A stretch of 26,823 bases of DNA, from positions 1 to 26,823 of the forward strand of contig NZ_JZWV01000109.1 in the NCBI RefSeq assembly GCF_000966975.1, given 5' to 3'. Made by a program: the position numbers and the translations under genes. The DNA comes from Streptomyces katrae (GTDB taxonomy: Bacteria; Actinomycetota; Actinomycetes; Streptomycetales; Streptomycetaceae). Positions 20,601-26,698 of the stretch are shown piece after piece (within the stretch, counting starts at the first letter, position 1; each line of letters begins with the position of its first letter). The notes beneath the pieces are model-generated. The model was given only the letters and a program-made list of their open reading frames with translations. It did no database searches and was not told the DNA's origin.

Positions 20601-21992
20601 AACGAGTCGCACGTCAGCCACTGGTACGACGATGACGAGTATGAGGCGACCCGCGCACTCTCGCATGCGAACAACACCCTGTCGGCGGCGAAGAAGAAGC
20701 GGGACCAACTGGTCGATCAGGTCATCGACCTCGTCGGCGACCTGATCGGCTTCAACGACGCCCGTGACTGCTTCACCAAGGGCGACGTGATGGCTTGCAT
20801 CAACACGGCCCTCAACGCGGTCCCGTGGGGGAAGCTCTTCAAGGCCATCAAGATCGGCATCAAGGCCTTGAAGATCTACAAGGAGGTCAACAAGACATAC
20901 GACGCCATCCACGCGGCCGAGCGCGGTGCCCTCGAAGCGTCGAATGCGTTCAGCAAGGTCAAGAAAGCCACGTCTGAAGCCCGGGCGGCTGAAGCCAAGG
21001 CAGCGAAAGCAGCGGAAGAGAAAGCGGCGAAGGAGACAGCCGGCGACGCTGCAGGAACCGAGAGCAAGGCGGCGAAGGGCGAAGCGGACGCGGCCAAGAG
21101 CGAGTCCGGCTCGGGCAGAGGCGGCGAGTCCGACGCCCCTGAGTACCCGACCTGCAAAAACAGCTTTCCCACCGGCGTCCGGGTCCTGATGGCCGACGGC
21201 ACCACCAAGTCGATCGAGGACGTCCACGACGGCGACACCGTCATGGCCACCGACCCCCAGACGGGCGAAACCACCCCCAAGAGCGTCACTGCGACGATCA
21301 CCACCCCCGACGACAAGGACTTCACCGACCTCACCCTCACCGACGACGCCAACCCCCGCGGCCCGCCCGCGAAGATCACTTCCACCTACCACCACCCCTA
21401 CTGGAGCGAATCCCGCCACCAGTGGGTCGACGCCGGCGAACTCACCCCGGCCGAACACCTCCGCCAGCCGGACGGCACCACGCTCACGGTGCAATCGGTT
21501 CGCAACTACCGGTACGCCGTCACGACGCATAACCTCACGGTTGGTGACCTGCACACCTACTACATAGTTGCGGGCGCCGCCTCTGTCCTCGTCCACAATT
21601 GCGAGACGCTCTACCGAGGTGACTCGCGGGCGCCGGACGTAATCGAAGCAGACGGAGGATTTATGCCCCAGAACCCGCACAGTGAGGTGACGCTGGCTGA
21701 ATATGTGGAGAAACAGCGTAATTACAGCCGCTTCGTTGGTGCGTCGCAGAGTCGTCTCATAGCTAGGGATCTCTTCGCTCCCTCACGTGGTTATGTTTAC
21801 GAGATAAAGGGGGCCCCGAATGGAATTAATGTAAATGAACGACTCCCTCTGAATTCCACGCCGTATGAAAAGGAGATAGCCTTCGAAGGGGGGATACCCT
21901 GGGAGTATGTAACTAGGGTGTGGAAGAAGGATGATGAGTTTGACGAGATAGATTTCGATCTTGATGAGCCGATCTGGGAGAGGGTTGGGTAG
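14700..21992 (+). CDS. Secreted RHS polymorphic toxin with HINT domain and cholera-toxin-A-like ADP-ribosyltransferase C-terminus
   Basis: A 2430-residue toxin. It starts at TTG 14700: an in-frame TAG (14697-14699) rules out any earlier start, and GGGGGGA lies upstream. A signal peptide ends near AEA-AD (residue 41). An SpvB-like segment (about 300-360) precedes many YD/RHS repeats (YDAFGRVV, YDGLGRVR, YDLLGRTV, YDNLGNRK, YDATGNTA). The RHS core end is YDPTTGRFISPDP to NASDPSG (1908-1948). An amphipathic region (2029-2062) and an Ala/Lys/Glu linker (about 2080-2145) follow. HINT spans 2152-2301: Cys2152, TxxH at 2229-2232, VHN-C at 2298-2301. The toxin (2302-2430) has LYRGDSRAPDVI with Arg2306, FVGAS (2345-2349), APNGINVN, and EKEIAFEGGIP with Glu2390 and Glu2392. 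These align with LYRADSRPPDEI, YVSTS, APNMFNVN and EQEVSALGGIP of cholera toxin A1, so arginine mono-ADP-ribosylation is predicted. Target and delivery are unknown. Confidence 0.92.
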   Translation: MFSKGGFLARSRTARSRVAISAVIAVLVSGLGLPVAEAADKPPKVWTPPNTPLAGTKPVKGSAAKSSAEKIPVGRNWSPKLDGKVPAGVANVSLNEKSDLQGLLDSGSVKAGSLPVWVATGNSANNRSVAKSPGPVKDPGDGLHVEVKDEARTRAAGVNGALVSLTENTAGAAGGKLQVNLDVSAWANRAGANWADRARVVQLPACALTTPGAAGCTTRTPVASHRDASGLVAAEVAVPQAPGTSTSVLKPGSRAAASPFSVPQSVVLAVEPGPAGASGDFTATPLLPSASWQAGANAANFTYGYTVEIPSTIAGQAPDISLGYDSSSIDGRTASTNAQAGPIGEGWDWHPGAISRTYKSCKDAGIKDSGDECWAGDILSLNLAGHVGQIVRDDATCVYHVKGEDGTKVERLTGQRNSAWKGEGFKVTTTDGTQYYFGANRLPGGDGTDPEAKSVSTVPVYFNSGQDKCLGAETPANGSWVQMGWQWNLDFVVDTHQNLISYRYEQENNYYGRGGGQNNGNGTLTQYQRGSYPRWIGYGQRLPEQIAAKGTAKPAAQITLNTSERCVPGGAITCDPAQRTKANAKSWPDTPVDQECAATGQCLNLSPTYFSTKRFTEIYTEVLVGTAYVEVDSYALKQSFQDPGDGTSPTLWLDSVQRTASNGKTPQTLPAVFFAPLQMANRVDGVVKRPDGTQASAPSYNRPRIQTITTETGGRINVVYKPAECSRLKNTMPPSEDGNTMACMPVKWYLPGQSYDSPVNDWFNKTVVQSVTQQDMVAGQVASVTEYEYGGGIAWHRNDSEFADPKTRTWDQFRGFATVTTRTGNGSPGDGPRSKSVTTYLRGMDGDVLANGTKRSVKVGDAQGGSITDEDVLAGFVRQTETYDADNGSVVADEVTTPWLGPVTATRAQSGGMPAITARAMNTGKVTTRAKLANGSWRTSERTSTYDGTLASRPLQVDDKSDVSRADQRLCTTFEYATGPGGAITELPSRTLVLSGACGQTPTAANTVGDTRAYFDNLPLGQAAATADQTGNEVLEKYDATGKPVYRLNSTSTFDAYGRVTSTTNKVRKDATHPDGAVTRTEYKPATGALPTEVVHTNPLGWKASNTLDPGRSLPLKTTDENGRVGERDYDAFGRVVAVWQPGQERAKKFKPVREFSYAMNGTNAPSLVLSKALMTDGQTYSSTYTLYDGLGRVRQTQVTPGSGVTGRLITDAFFDSHGRQSKTSAAYYNDEQDPSGSLFLPNGGVNPDSKVPAQSVKVFDGLGRTTASVFQSFGVEQWRAKTEYPGADEVRSIPPNGGYATARITNGTTSVLRQYKSNTPTGAYDETTYESNPQGKEVRRKDSAGNEWTFTYDLLGRTVQTTDPDAGTATTSFDDSRNLVTATDARGKSATTITDLLGRTTATYEGTAVDPAKQVSAFTYDSLVLGKPTASTRYVGGAAGSAYVTEVTGYDGGYRPLGTKTTIPAKEGKLQGVYETANTYSQYGELEKTKLPAIPEAGLKAETLTYDVDIVGNLLALDSTIDTTWTPYLVDVRYDAFGRPIRNTVGNSGKQIVSTIDYDAATGRPVRSTLDKQTAARTSVDVFDYTYNQVGQLTSISDTQDGAARDLQCFNTDYLGRLTQAWTDTGTQVTAPQPSVRGIGGCANGSGPAVDGTGKPSVGGPTPYWQQYEYDNLGNRKKLVKKDVTGNAAKDTTVTQTFGSGPNTPSTDPKTGGGTGGPHALMTSTETGPSGTKVTSYTYDATGNTASITSTPGTKTLTWNDQGKLDKLTGTGESAGTSYLYDTGGNQLIRRDPGKTTLNLGTDQITLEAGSNKVTNVRTYPAGGGLSVTRTTTGGTSNLAYQSSDHHGTNGIQFNATDLAQVRRPSDPFGNERGTQPTQGAWAGDKGFVGGIKEAATGLTLLGAREYDPTTGRFISPDPLIDAGDPQQWNAYAYSNNSPINASDPSGKMFSCEGSACDESHPGWEENESHVSHWYDDDEYEATRALSHANNTLSAAKKKRDQLVDQVIDLVGDLIGFNDARDCFTKGDVMACINTALNAVPWGKLFKAIKIGIKALKIYKEVNKTYDAIHAAERGALEASNAFSKVKKATSEARAAEAKAAKAAEEKAAKETAGDAAGTESKAAKGEADAAKSESGSGRGGESDAPEYPTCKNSFPTGVRVLMADGTTKSIEDVHDGDTVMATDPQTGETTPKSVTATITTPDDKDFTDLTLTDDANPRGPPAKITSTYHHPYWSESRHQWVDAGELTPAEHLRQPDGTTLTVQSVRNYRYAVTTHNLTVGDLHTYYIVAGAASVLVHNCETLYRGDSRAPDVIEADGGFMPQNPHSEVTLAEYVEKQRNYSRFVGASQSRLIARDLFAPSRGYVYEIKGAPNGINVNERLPLNSTPYEKEIAFEGGIPWEYVTRVWKKDDEFDEIDFDLDEPIWERVG

Positions 21993-21993
21993 G

Positions 21994-22428
21994 ATGATCC
22001 TTGTGCCGCCTTCGAGTAGTCGGCCGGTTTGCTATGCCGAGGATGTCACTCTTCGAGACGTCGAGGCCATGCAGTCCTTTCTCGTTGCCCGCGCAGCGCC
22101 TCTCGCCGCTGCCGAGCGGGGGAGTGCGGGTAGGGAGATGTTCCGTGGTGTAGAGGTTGCAACTTTGCAGCTTGTGGGCACGCTCCAGCATTCCTTGTCC
22201 TTGTCGGATCTGGAATCTGAAGTTGTTCGTCTCCAATTGCGTCGGCAGGTCATCTCTTCGTGGAACCTGCTATGGGCGCTGGTCTCCCCGTGGCAGCTCC
22301 ATAGTGAGTTTGATCATCAGCGATGGAGGCGTGTGAAGTACTGGAACGCTGCGGACCAAGTGAAGGTGGAGGCCTTGTTGGAATCCTCTACTTGGCCTGT
22401 TGATTCATCGGGCGAACCAGAGGGCTGA
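21994..22428 (+). CDS. Small unrecognised protein, candidate immunity protein for the RHS toxin
   Basis: A 144-residue protein starting MILVPPSSSRPVCYAEDVT. The ATG at 21994 lies one base after the toxin stop codon, with GGGAGAGGG about 10-20 bases upstream inside the toxin gene, so the two are probably translationally coupled. An in-frame ATG at 21961 inside the toxin gene would add 11 residues and is less likely. No signal peptide or clear transmembrane segment is seen. The sequence looks mostly helical, with a Trp-rich middle (SSWNLLWALVSPWQLH) and WRRVKYWN near the end. I do not recognise the family, and it does not resemble an ADP-ribosylglycohydrolase. Its place directly behind a toxin domain and its equally low G+C, unlike the rest of the window, make it the best candidate for cognate immunity. 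That role is inference from position. Confidence 0.7.
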   Translation: MILVPPSSSRPVCYAEDVTLRDVEAMQSFLVARAAPLAAAERGSAGREMFRGVEVATLQLVGTLQHSLSLSDLESEVVRLQLRRQVISSWNLLWALVSPWQLHSEFDHQRWRRVKYWNAADQVKVEALLESSTWPVDSSGEPEG

Positions 22429-22463
22429 CGCTCTGGGCCTCTGCCGACTTGCATCTGCCTCAG

Positions 22464-22497
22464 CCCCATAGCGCTGCCTGAGGGCCGTGCTATGGGG
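22464..22497 (+). terminator. Terminator of the RHS toxin-immunity operon
   Basis: A 9-bp perfect stem (CCCCATAGC, 22464-22472; GCTATGGGG, 22489-22497) with a 16-base loop begins 36 bases after the candidate immunity gene. It marks the likely operon end. Confidence 0.65.
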
Positions 22498-22524
22498 AAT
22501 GCCGCAGCGGAGCCAGGCGAGCGG

Positions 22525-22818
22525 TCAGCCGGCGGAGTGGAGCGTTGCTTGCGGGTGGGCGGACTGCCAGGCGGTGATGGACCTGTTCCAGTCCTCGCCC
22601 GTCAGGGCTGTGAGGGAGGCCGGGAAGGCCGTCCTCCTAGCCCTTCCAGTGGGCGAGGAGGACGGCCTGGATGGTGGAGAGCAGGGTGCGGGCCCTTGGT
22701 GAGGGTCACCCGCGCCCAGGGCACGGAGGGCGTCGCCTGCCGCGTTCGTCACTGTTTCGTGCTCGGAGATGAACTCCTTGATGAGGGGGATTTGGCGGCA
22801 GCCGCAGTAGTGGCACAT
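22525..22818 (-). pseudogene. Decayed hemerythrin (HHE)-like gene
   Basis: The N-terminus MCHYCGCRQIPLIKEF, then ISEHETVTNAAGDALRALGAGD, matches small actinobacterial hemerythrin-domain proteins that open with a CxYCGC motif. After about 40 codons the coding signal jumps frame. At 22690-22640 a second frame reads RTLLSTIQAVLLAHWKG and runs into a TAG (22637-22639), then EDGL. From about 22630 the original frame resumes with FPASLTALTGEDWNRS, which resembles the C-terminal end of the family (EEDGLFPASLTAL). The middle of the protein, with its later helices and iron-binding residues, is missing. Frameshifts plus an internal deletion make this a pseudogene. The short open frame upstream of ATG 22818 is not supported. 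Confidence 0.65.
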
Positions 22819-22978
22819 GTCAGGCGTTCTGCGACGTTCGTGGCCGCTGAGGGTGCACATGGGTGTGGCCGGGTGCGCGTGTTCGCATTGAACAGGATCG
22901 GGCGCCTGTTCGCCTCGGACCGAAGGTGCTGAGCGGGCTGAGGTGGTGTGGCGGGGCGCTGGCCCCTGGTTATGGAGG

Positions 22979-23018
22979 AGGCCGTCTTCCCCACGCTGAC
23001 GGGTGGGGAAGACGGCCT
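22979..23018 (-). terminator. Terminator of cobN
   Basis: An exact 16-bp stem (22979-22994 with 23003-23018) and an 8-base loop lie 21 bases beyond the cobN stop. The hairpin could also stop transcription coming from the left. Confidence 0.85.
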
Positions 23019-23038
23019 TTGCTCCGTTTCCGGCGGAG

Positions 23039-26000
23039 TTACTCCGCCTCGCCCTCCAGGTTGCCCTCCGTGTCCAGGTAGACCTGGCGGAGGGATTCGA
23101 GGATCTGGGGGTCCGGCTTTTCCCACATGCCGCGGGACTCGGCCTCCAGGAGGCGTTCCGCGATGCCGTGGAGGGCCCAGGGGTTGGCTTCCTCCAGGAA
23201 GGCGCGGTTCGTGGGGTCGAGGACGTAGGTTTCCGTGAGCTTGTCGTACATCCAGTCCGCGACCACGCCCGTGGTGGCGTCGTAGCCGAAGAGGTAGTCG
23301 ACCGTCGCCGCGAGTTCGAAGGCGCCCTTGTAGCCGTGGCGGCGCATCGCCTCGATCCACTTGGGGTTGACCACGCGGGCGCGGAAGACGCGGCTGGTTT
23401 CCTCGACGAGGGTGCGGGTCTTGACCGTTTCCGGGCGGGTGGAGTCGCCGATGTAGGCCTCGGGGGCCGTGCCGCGGAGGGCGCGGACCGTGGCCACCAT
23501 GCCGCCGTGGTACTGGAAGTAGTCGTCCGAGTCCGCGATGTCGTGCTCGCGGGTGTCGGTGTTCTTGGCGGCGACCGTGATGCGCTTGTAGGCCGTCTCC
23601 ATCTCGGTGCGGGCCGGGCGGCCTTCCAGGCCGCGGCCGTACGCGTAGCCGCCCCAGACCGTGTAGACCTCCGCGAGGTCGGCGTCGGTGCGCCAGTCGC
23701 GGGAGTCGATCAGCTGGAGGATGCCCGCGCCGTAGGTGCCCGGGCGGGAGCCGAAGATGCGGGTGGTGGCCTTGCGTTCGTCGCCGTGGGCGGCGAGGTC
23801 GGCCTGGGCGTGGGCTCGGATGAAGTTCTCGGTGTGCGGTTCGTCCAGGGAGGCCGCCAGGCGGACCGCGTCGTCGAGGAGGCCGATGACGTGCGGGAAG
23901 GCGTCGCGGAAGAAGCCCGAGATGCGGAGGGTCACGTCGATTCGGGGGCGGGCGAGTTCTGAGAGGGGGATCGCCTCGATGCCCGTCACGCGGCGGGAGG
24001 CTTCGTCCCAGACCGGGCGGATGCCCAGGAGGGCCAGGGCTTCGGCCACGTCGTCGCCGGCCGTGCGCATGGCGCTCGTGCCCCAGAGGGACAGGCCGAC
24101 GGAGGCGGGCCATTCGTCGTCGTGGTCGGCGCGGTAGCGGGCCAGGAGGGAGTCGGCCAGGGCCTGGCCGGTTTCCCACGCGAGGCGGGACGGGACGGCC
24201 TTGGGGTCGACCGAGTAGAAGTTGCGGCCCGTCGGGAGGACGTTGACCAGGCCGCGGAGGGGGGAGCCGGACGGGCCGGCCGGGACGAAGCCGCCGTCCA
24301 GGGCCGTGAGGACGTGGGTGATCTCGGCCGTGGTGCCGGCCAGGCGGGGGGCCACCTCGGTCGCGGCGAAGGTGAGGATGTCCGCTACCGCCCGGGGGTG
24401 GTCCGCCGCGATCCCGGCGACCGCGTCGGGGGACCAGTTCGCGTCCTCCATCGCCTGGACCAGGGCGCGGGCCGTCTCCTCGATGGTGTCGGCCGCGGTA
24501 CGGGTGGCCGCCGACTCGTCGAGGCCGAGGGCCTCGCGCAGGCCCGGGAGGGCGCTGGTGCCGCCCCAGATCTGGCGGGCGCGGAGGATGGAGAGGATCA
24601 GGTTGACCCGGGCCTCACCGGTCGGGGCGTCGCCCAGGACGTGCAGGCCGTCGCGGATCTGGGCGTCCTTGACCTCGCAGAGCCAGCCGTCGACGTGGAG
24701 GAGGAAGTCGTCGAAGCCGTCGTCGTCCGGGCGTTCGTCCAGGCCGAGGTCGTGGTCGAGCTTCGCGGCCTGGATCAGGGTCCAGATCTGGGCGCGGATC
24801 GCGGGGAGCTTCGAGGGGTCCATGGAGCTGATCTGGGCGTACTCGTCCAGGTGCTGCTCCAGGCGGGCGATGTCGCCGTACGACTCGGCGCGCGCCATCG
24901 GCGGGACCAGGTGGTCGACCAGGGTGGCGTGGACCCGGCGCTTGGCCTGGGTGCCCTCGCCCGGGTCGTTGACCAGGAAGGGGTAGACGAGGGGGAGGTC
25001 GCCGAGTGCGGCGTCGGGCGCGCAGGAGGCGGAGAGGCCCGCGTTCTTGCCGGGCAGCCATTCCAGGTTGCCGTGCTTGCCCAGGTGGATCATGGCGTCG
25101 GCGCCGAAGCCGCCGTCCTCGGCGGCCGCCTGGATCCAGCGGTACGCGGCCAGGTAGTGGTGCGAGGGCGGCAGGTCCGGGTCGTGGTAGATCGCGATCG
25201 GGTTCTCGCCGAAGCCGCGCGGCGGCTGGATGAGGATGAGGAGGTTCCCGCGGCGCAGGGCGGCGAGGACGATGTCGCCCTCGGGGTTGGAGGAACGGTC
25301 GACGAACATGTTGCCGGGGGCCTCGCCCCAGTGTTCCTCGACGCTTTCGCGGAGGTCCGCGGGGAGTTCGGCGAACCAGCGCTTGTAGTCGGCCGCCGGG
25401 ATGCGGACGGGGTTGCGGGCCAGCTGCTCCTCGGTCAGCCAGTCCTGGTCGTGGCCGCCGGCCTCGATCAGGGCGCGGATCAGCTCGTCGCCGTCACCCG
25501 AGACCAGGCCCGGGATGTCGGCGGTGGGGCCGAAGTCGTAGCCGGCCGCGATGAGGGTGCGCAGCAGCGCCACCGCGCTGGCCGGGGTGTCGAGGCCGAC
25601 GGCGTTGCCGATGCGGGAGTGCTTCGTGGGGTACGCGGAGAGGACGATGGCGATCCGCTTGTCGGCGCGCTCGATGTGGCGCAGGCGGGCGTGGCGGACC
25701 GCGATGCCGGCGACGCGGGCGGCGCGTTCGGCGTCGGCGACGTAGGCGGGCAGGCCGTCCTCGTCGATCTCCTTGAAGGAGAACGGGACCGTGATCGCCC
25801 GGCCGTCGAACTCGGGCACGGCGACCTGGGTGGCGGCGTCGAGGGGGGAGAGGCCCTCGTCGTTCTCCTCCCAGTTGCCGCGCGAGCCGGTCAGGCACAG
25901 GGCCTGGAGGATCGGGACACCGAGACCGGCCAGGGCGCCCGCGTCCCAGGACTCGTCGTCACCGCCCGCGGAGGCCGTGGCGGGGCGGGTGCCGCCGGCG

Positions 26001-26662
26001 GCGAGGACGGTGGTGACGACGGCGTCGGCGGAGGACAGGGCCTGGAGCAGCTCCGGCTCCGGGGTGCGGAGGGAGGAGACGTAGAGGGGGAGCGGGCGGC
26101 CGCCCTTGGCCTCGATGGCGTCGCAGAGGGCGTGCACGAAGGCGGTGTTACCGCTCATCTGGTGGGCGCGGTAGTAGAGCACCGCGACCTGGGGGCCGGT
26201 GGTCGCCTGGTCCGCCGGGCGCTCCAGGGGGCCCCAGGTGGGGGAGGCGGCCGGGGGCTCGAAGCCGTGGCCGGTGAGCAGGACCGTGTCGGAGAGGAAG
26301 CGGGCCAGCTGGTCGAGGTTGGCGGGGCCGCCGTGCGCGAGGTAGCGGTGCGCCTCCGCGGCGATGCCGATCGGGACCGTCGAGGCCTCCATCAGCTGGG
26401 CGTCCGGGGCCTGTTCGCCGGTCAGGACCACCACCGGGCGGGTCTGGCCGGGGGCGAGGAGGACGTCGAGGCCGTCCTGCCAGGCGCGCAGGCCGCCGAG
26501 GAGGCGTACGACGACCAGCTCGGCGCCGTCGAGCAGCGCGGGGAGGTCGTCGAGGGGGAGGCGGGAGGGGTTCGCGAACCGGTACGGCACGGGGCCGTCG
26601 GCGGTGTTCGCGGCGCGGGCGCTGAGCAGATCGGTGTCGGACGTCGACAGCAGCAGGATCAT
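23039..26662 (-). CDS. cobN: Cobaltochelatase large subunit CobN
   Basis: A 1207-residue cytoplasmic subunit of the aerobic-pathway cobaltochelatase. With CobS and CobT (or ChlI/ChlD-like AAA+ partners) it inserts Co2+ into hydrogenobyrinic acid a,c-diamide at the cost of ATP. Family signatures shared with magnesium chelatase BchH/ChlH are visible: LSAYPTKHSRIGNAVGLDTP near residue 340, HLGKHGNLEWLPGKNAGLS at about 523-541, then FLVNDPGEGTQAKRR. C-terminal blocks include FQYHGGMVATVRAL, NPKWIEAMRRHGYKGAFE and NRAFLEEANPWALHGI. Length is normal and the gene looks intact. The ATG at 26662 has GAGGAAGG about 11 bases upstream. A cobalamin riboswitch covers the leader, so expression should fall when B12 is plentiful. 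No other cob gene lies in the window. Confidence 0.97.
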   Translation of the reverse strand: MILLLSTSDTDLLSARAANTADGPVPYRFANPSRLPLDDLPALLDGAELVVVRLLGGLRAWQDGLDVLLAPGQTRPVVVLTGEQAPDAQLMEASTVPIGIAAEAHRYLAHGGPANLDQLARFLSDTVLLTGHGFEPPAASPTWGPLERPADQATTGPQVAVLYYRAHQMSGNTAFVHALCDAIEAKGGRPLPLYVSSLRTPEPELLQALSSADAVVTTVLAAGGTRPATASAGGDDESWDAGALAGLGVPILQALCLTGSRGNWEENDEGLSPLDAATQVAVPEFDGRAITVPFSFKEIDEDGLPAYVADAERAARVAGIAVRHARLRHIERADKRIAIVLSAYPTKHSRIGNAVGLDTPASAVALLRTLIAAGYDFGPTADIPGLVSGDGDELIRALIEAGGHDQDWLTEEQLARNPVRIPAADYKRWFAELPADLRESVEEHWGEAPGNMFVDRSSNPEGDIVLAALRRGNLLILIQPPRGFGENPIAIYHDPDLPPSHHYLAAYRWIQAAAEDGGFGADAMIHLGKHGNLEWLPGKNAGLSASCAPDAALGDLPLVYPFLVNDPGEGTQAKRRVHATLVDHLVPPMARAESYGDIARLEQHLDEYAQISSMDPSKLPAIRAQIWTLIQAAKLDHDLGLDERPDDDGFDDFLLHVDGWLCEVKDAQIRDGLHVLGDAPTGEARVNLILSILRARQIWGGTSALPGLREALGLDESAATRTAADTIEETARALVQAMEDANWSPDAVAGIAADHPRAVADILTFAATEVAPRLAGTTAEITHVLTALDGGFVPAGPSGSPLRGLVNVLPTGRNFYSVDPKAVPSRLAWETGQALADSLLARYRADHDDEWPASVGLSLWGTSAMRTAGDDVAEALALLGIRPVWDEASRRVTGIEAIPLSELARPRIDVTLRISGFFRDAFPHVIGLLDDAVRLAASLDEPHTENFIRAHAQADLAAHGDERKATTRIFGSRPGTYGAGILQLIDSRDWRTDADLAEVYTVWGGYAYGRGLEGRPARTEMETAYKRITVAAKNTDTREHDIADSDDYFQYHGGMVATVRALRGTAPEAYIGDSTRPETVKTRTLVEETSRVFRARVVNPKWIEAMRRHGYKGAFELAATVDYLFGYDATTGVVADWMYDKLTETYVLDPTNRAFLEEANPWALHGIAERLLEAESRGMWEKPDPQILESLRQVYLDTEGNLEGEAE

Positions 26663-26698
26663 GCGGCGGCAGGCCTTCCTCGGGGTTTCCGCGCCCCG

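Noticed and set aside
16875..21680. A 1601-codon open frame on the - strand opposite the RHS toxin gene
   Set aside because: It is the antisense of a gene with very G/C-rich third positions. It is rich in Gly/Val/Arg/Asp with no domain motif, whereas the + strand frame has RHS repeats, HINT and toxin signatures.
22492..22932. A 146-codon + strand frame overlapping the hemerythrin remnant
   Set aside because: It is antisense to the recognisable hemerythrin-like sequence, has no ribosome binding site and runs over structured intergenic DNA.
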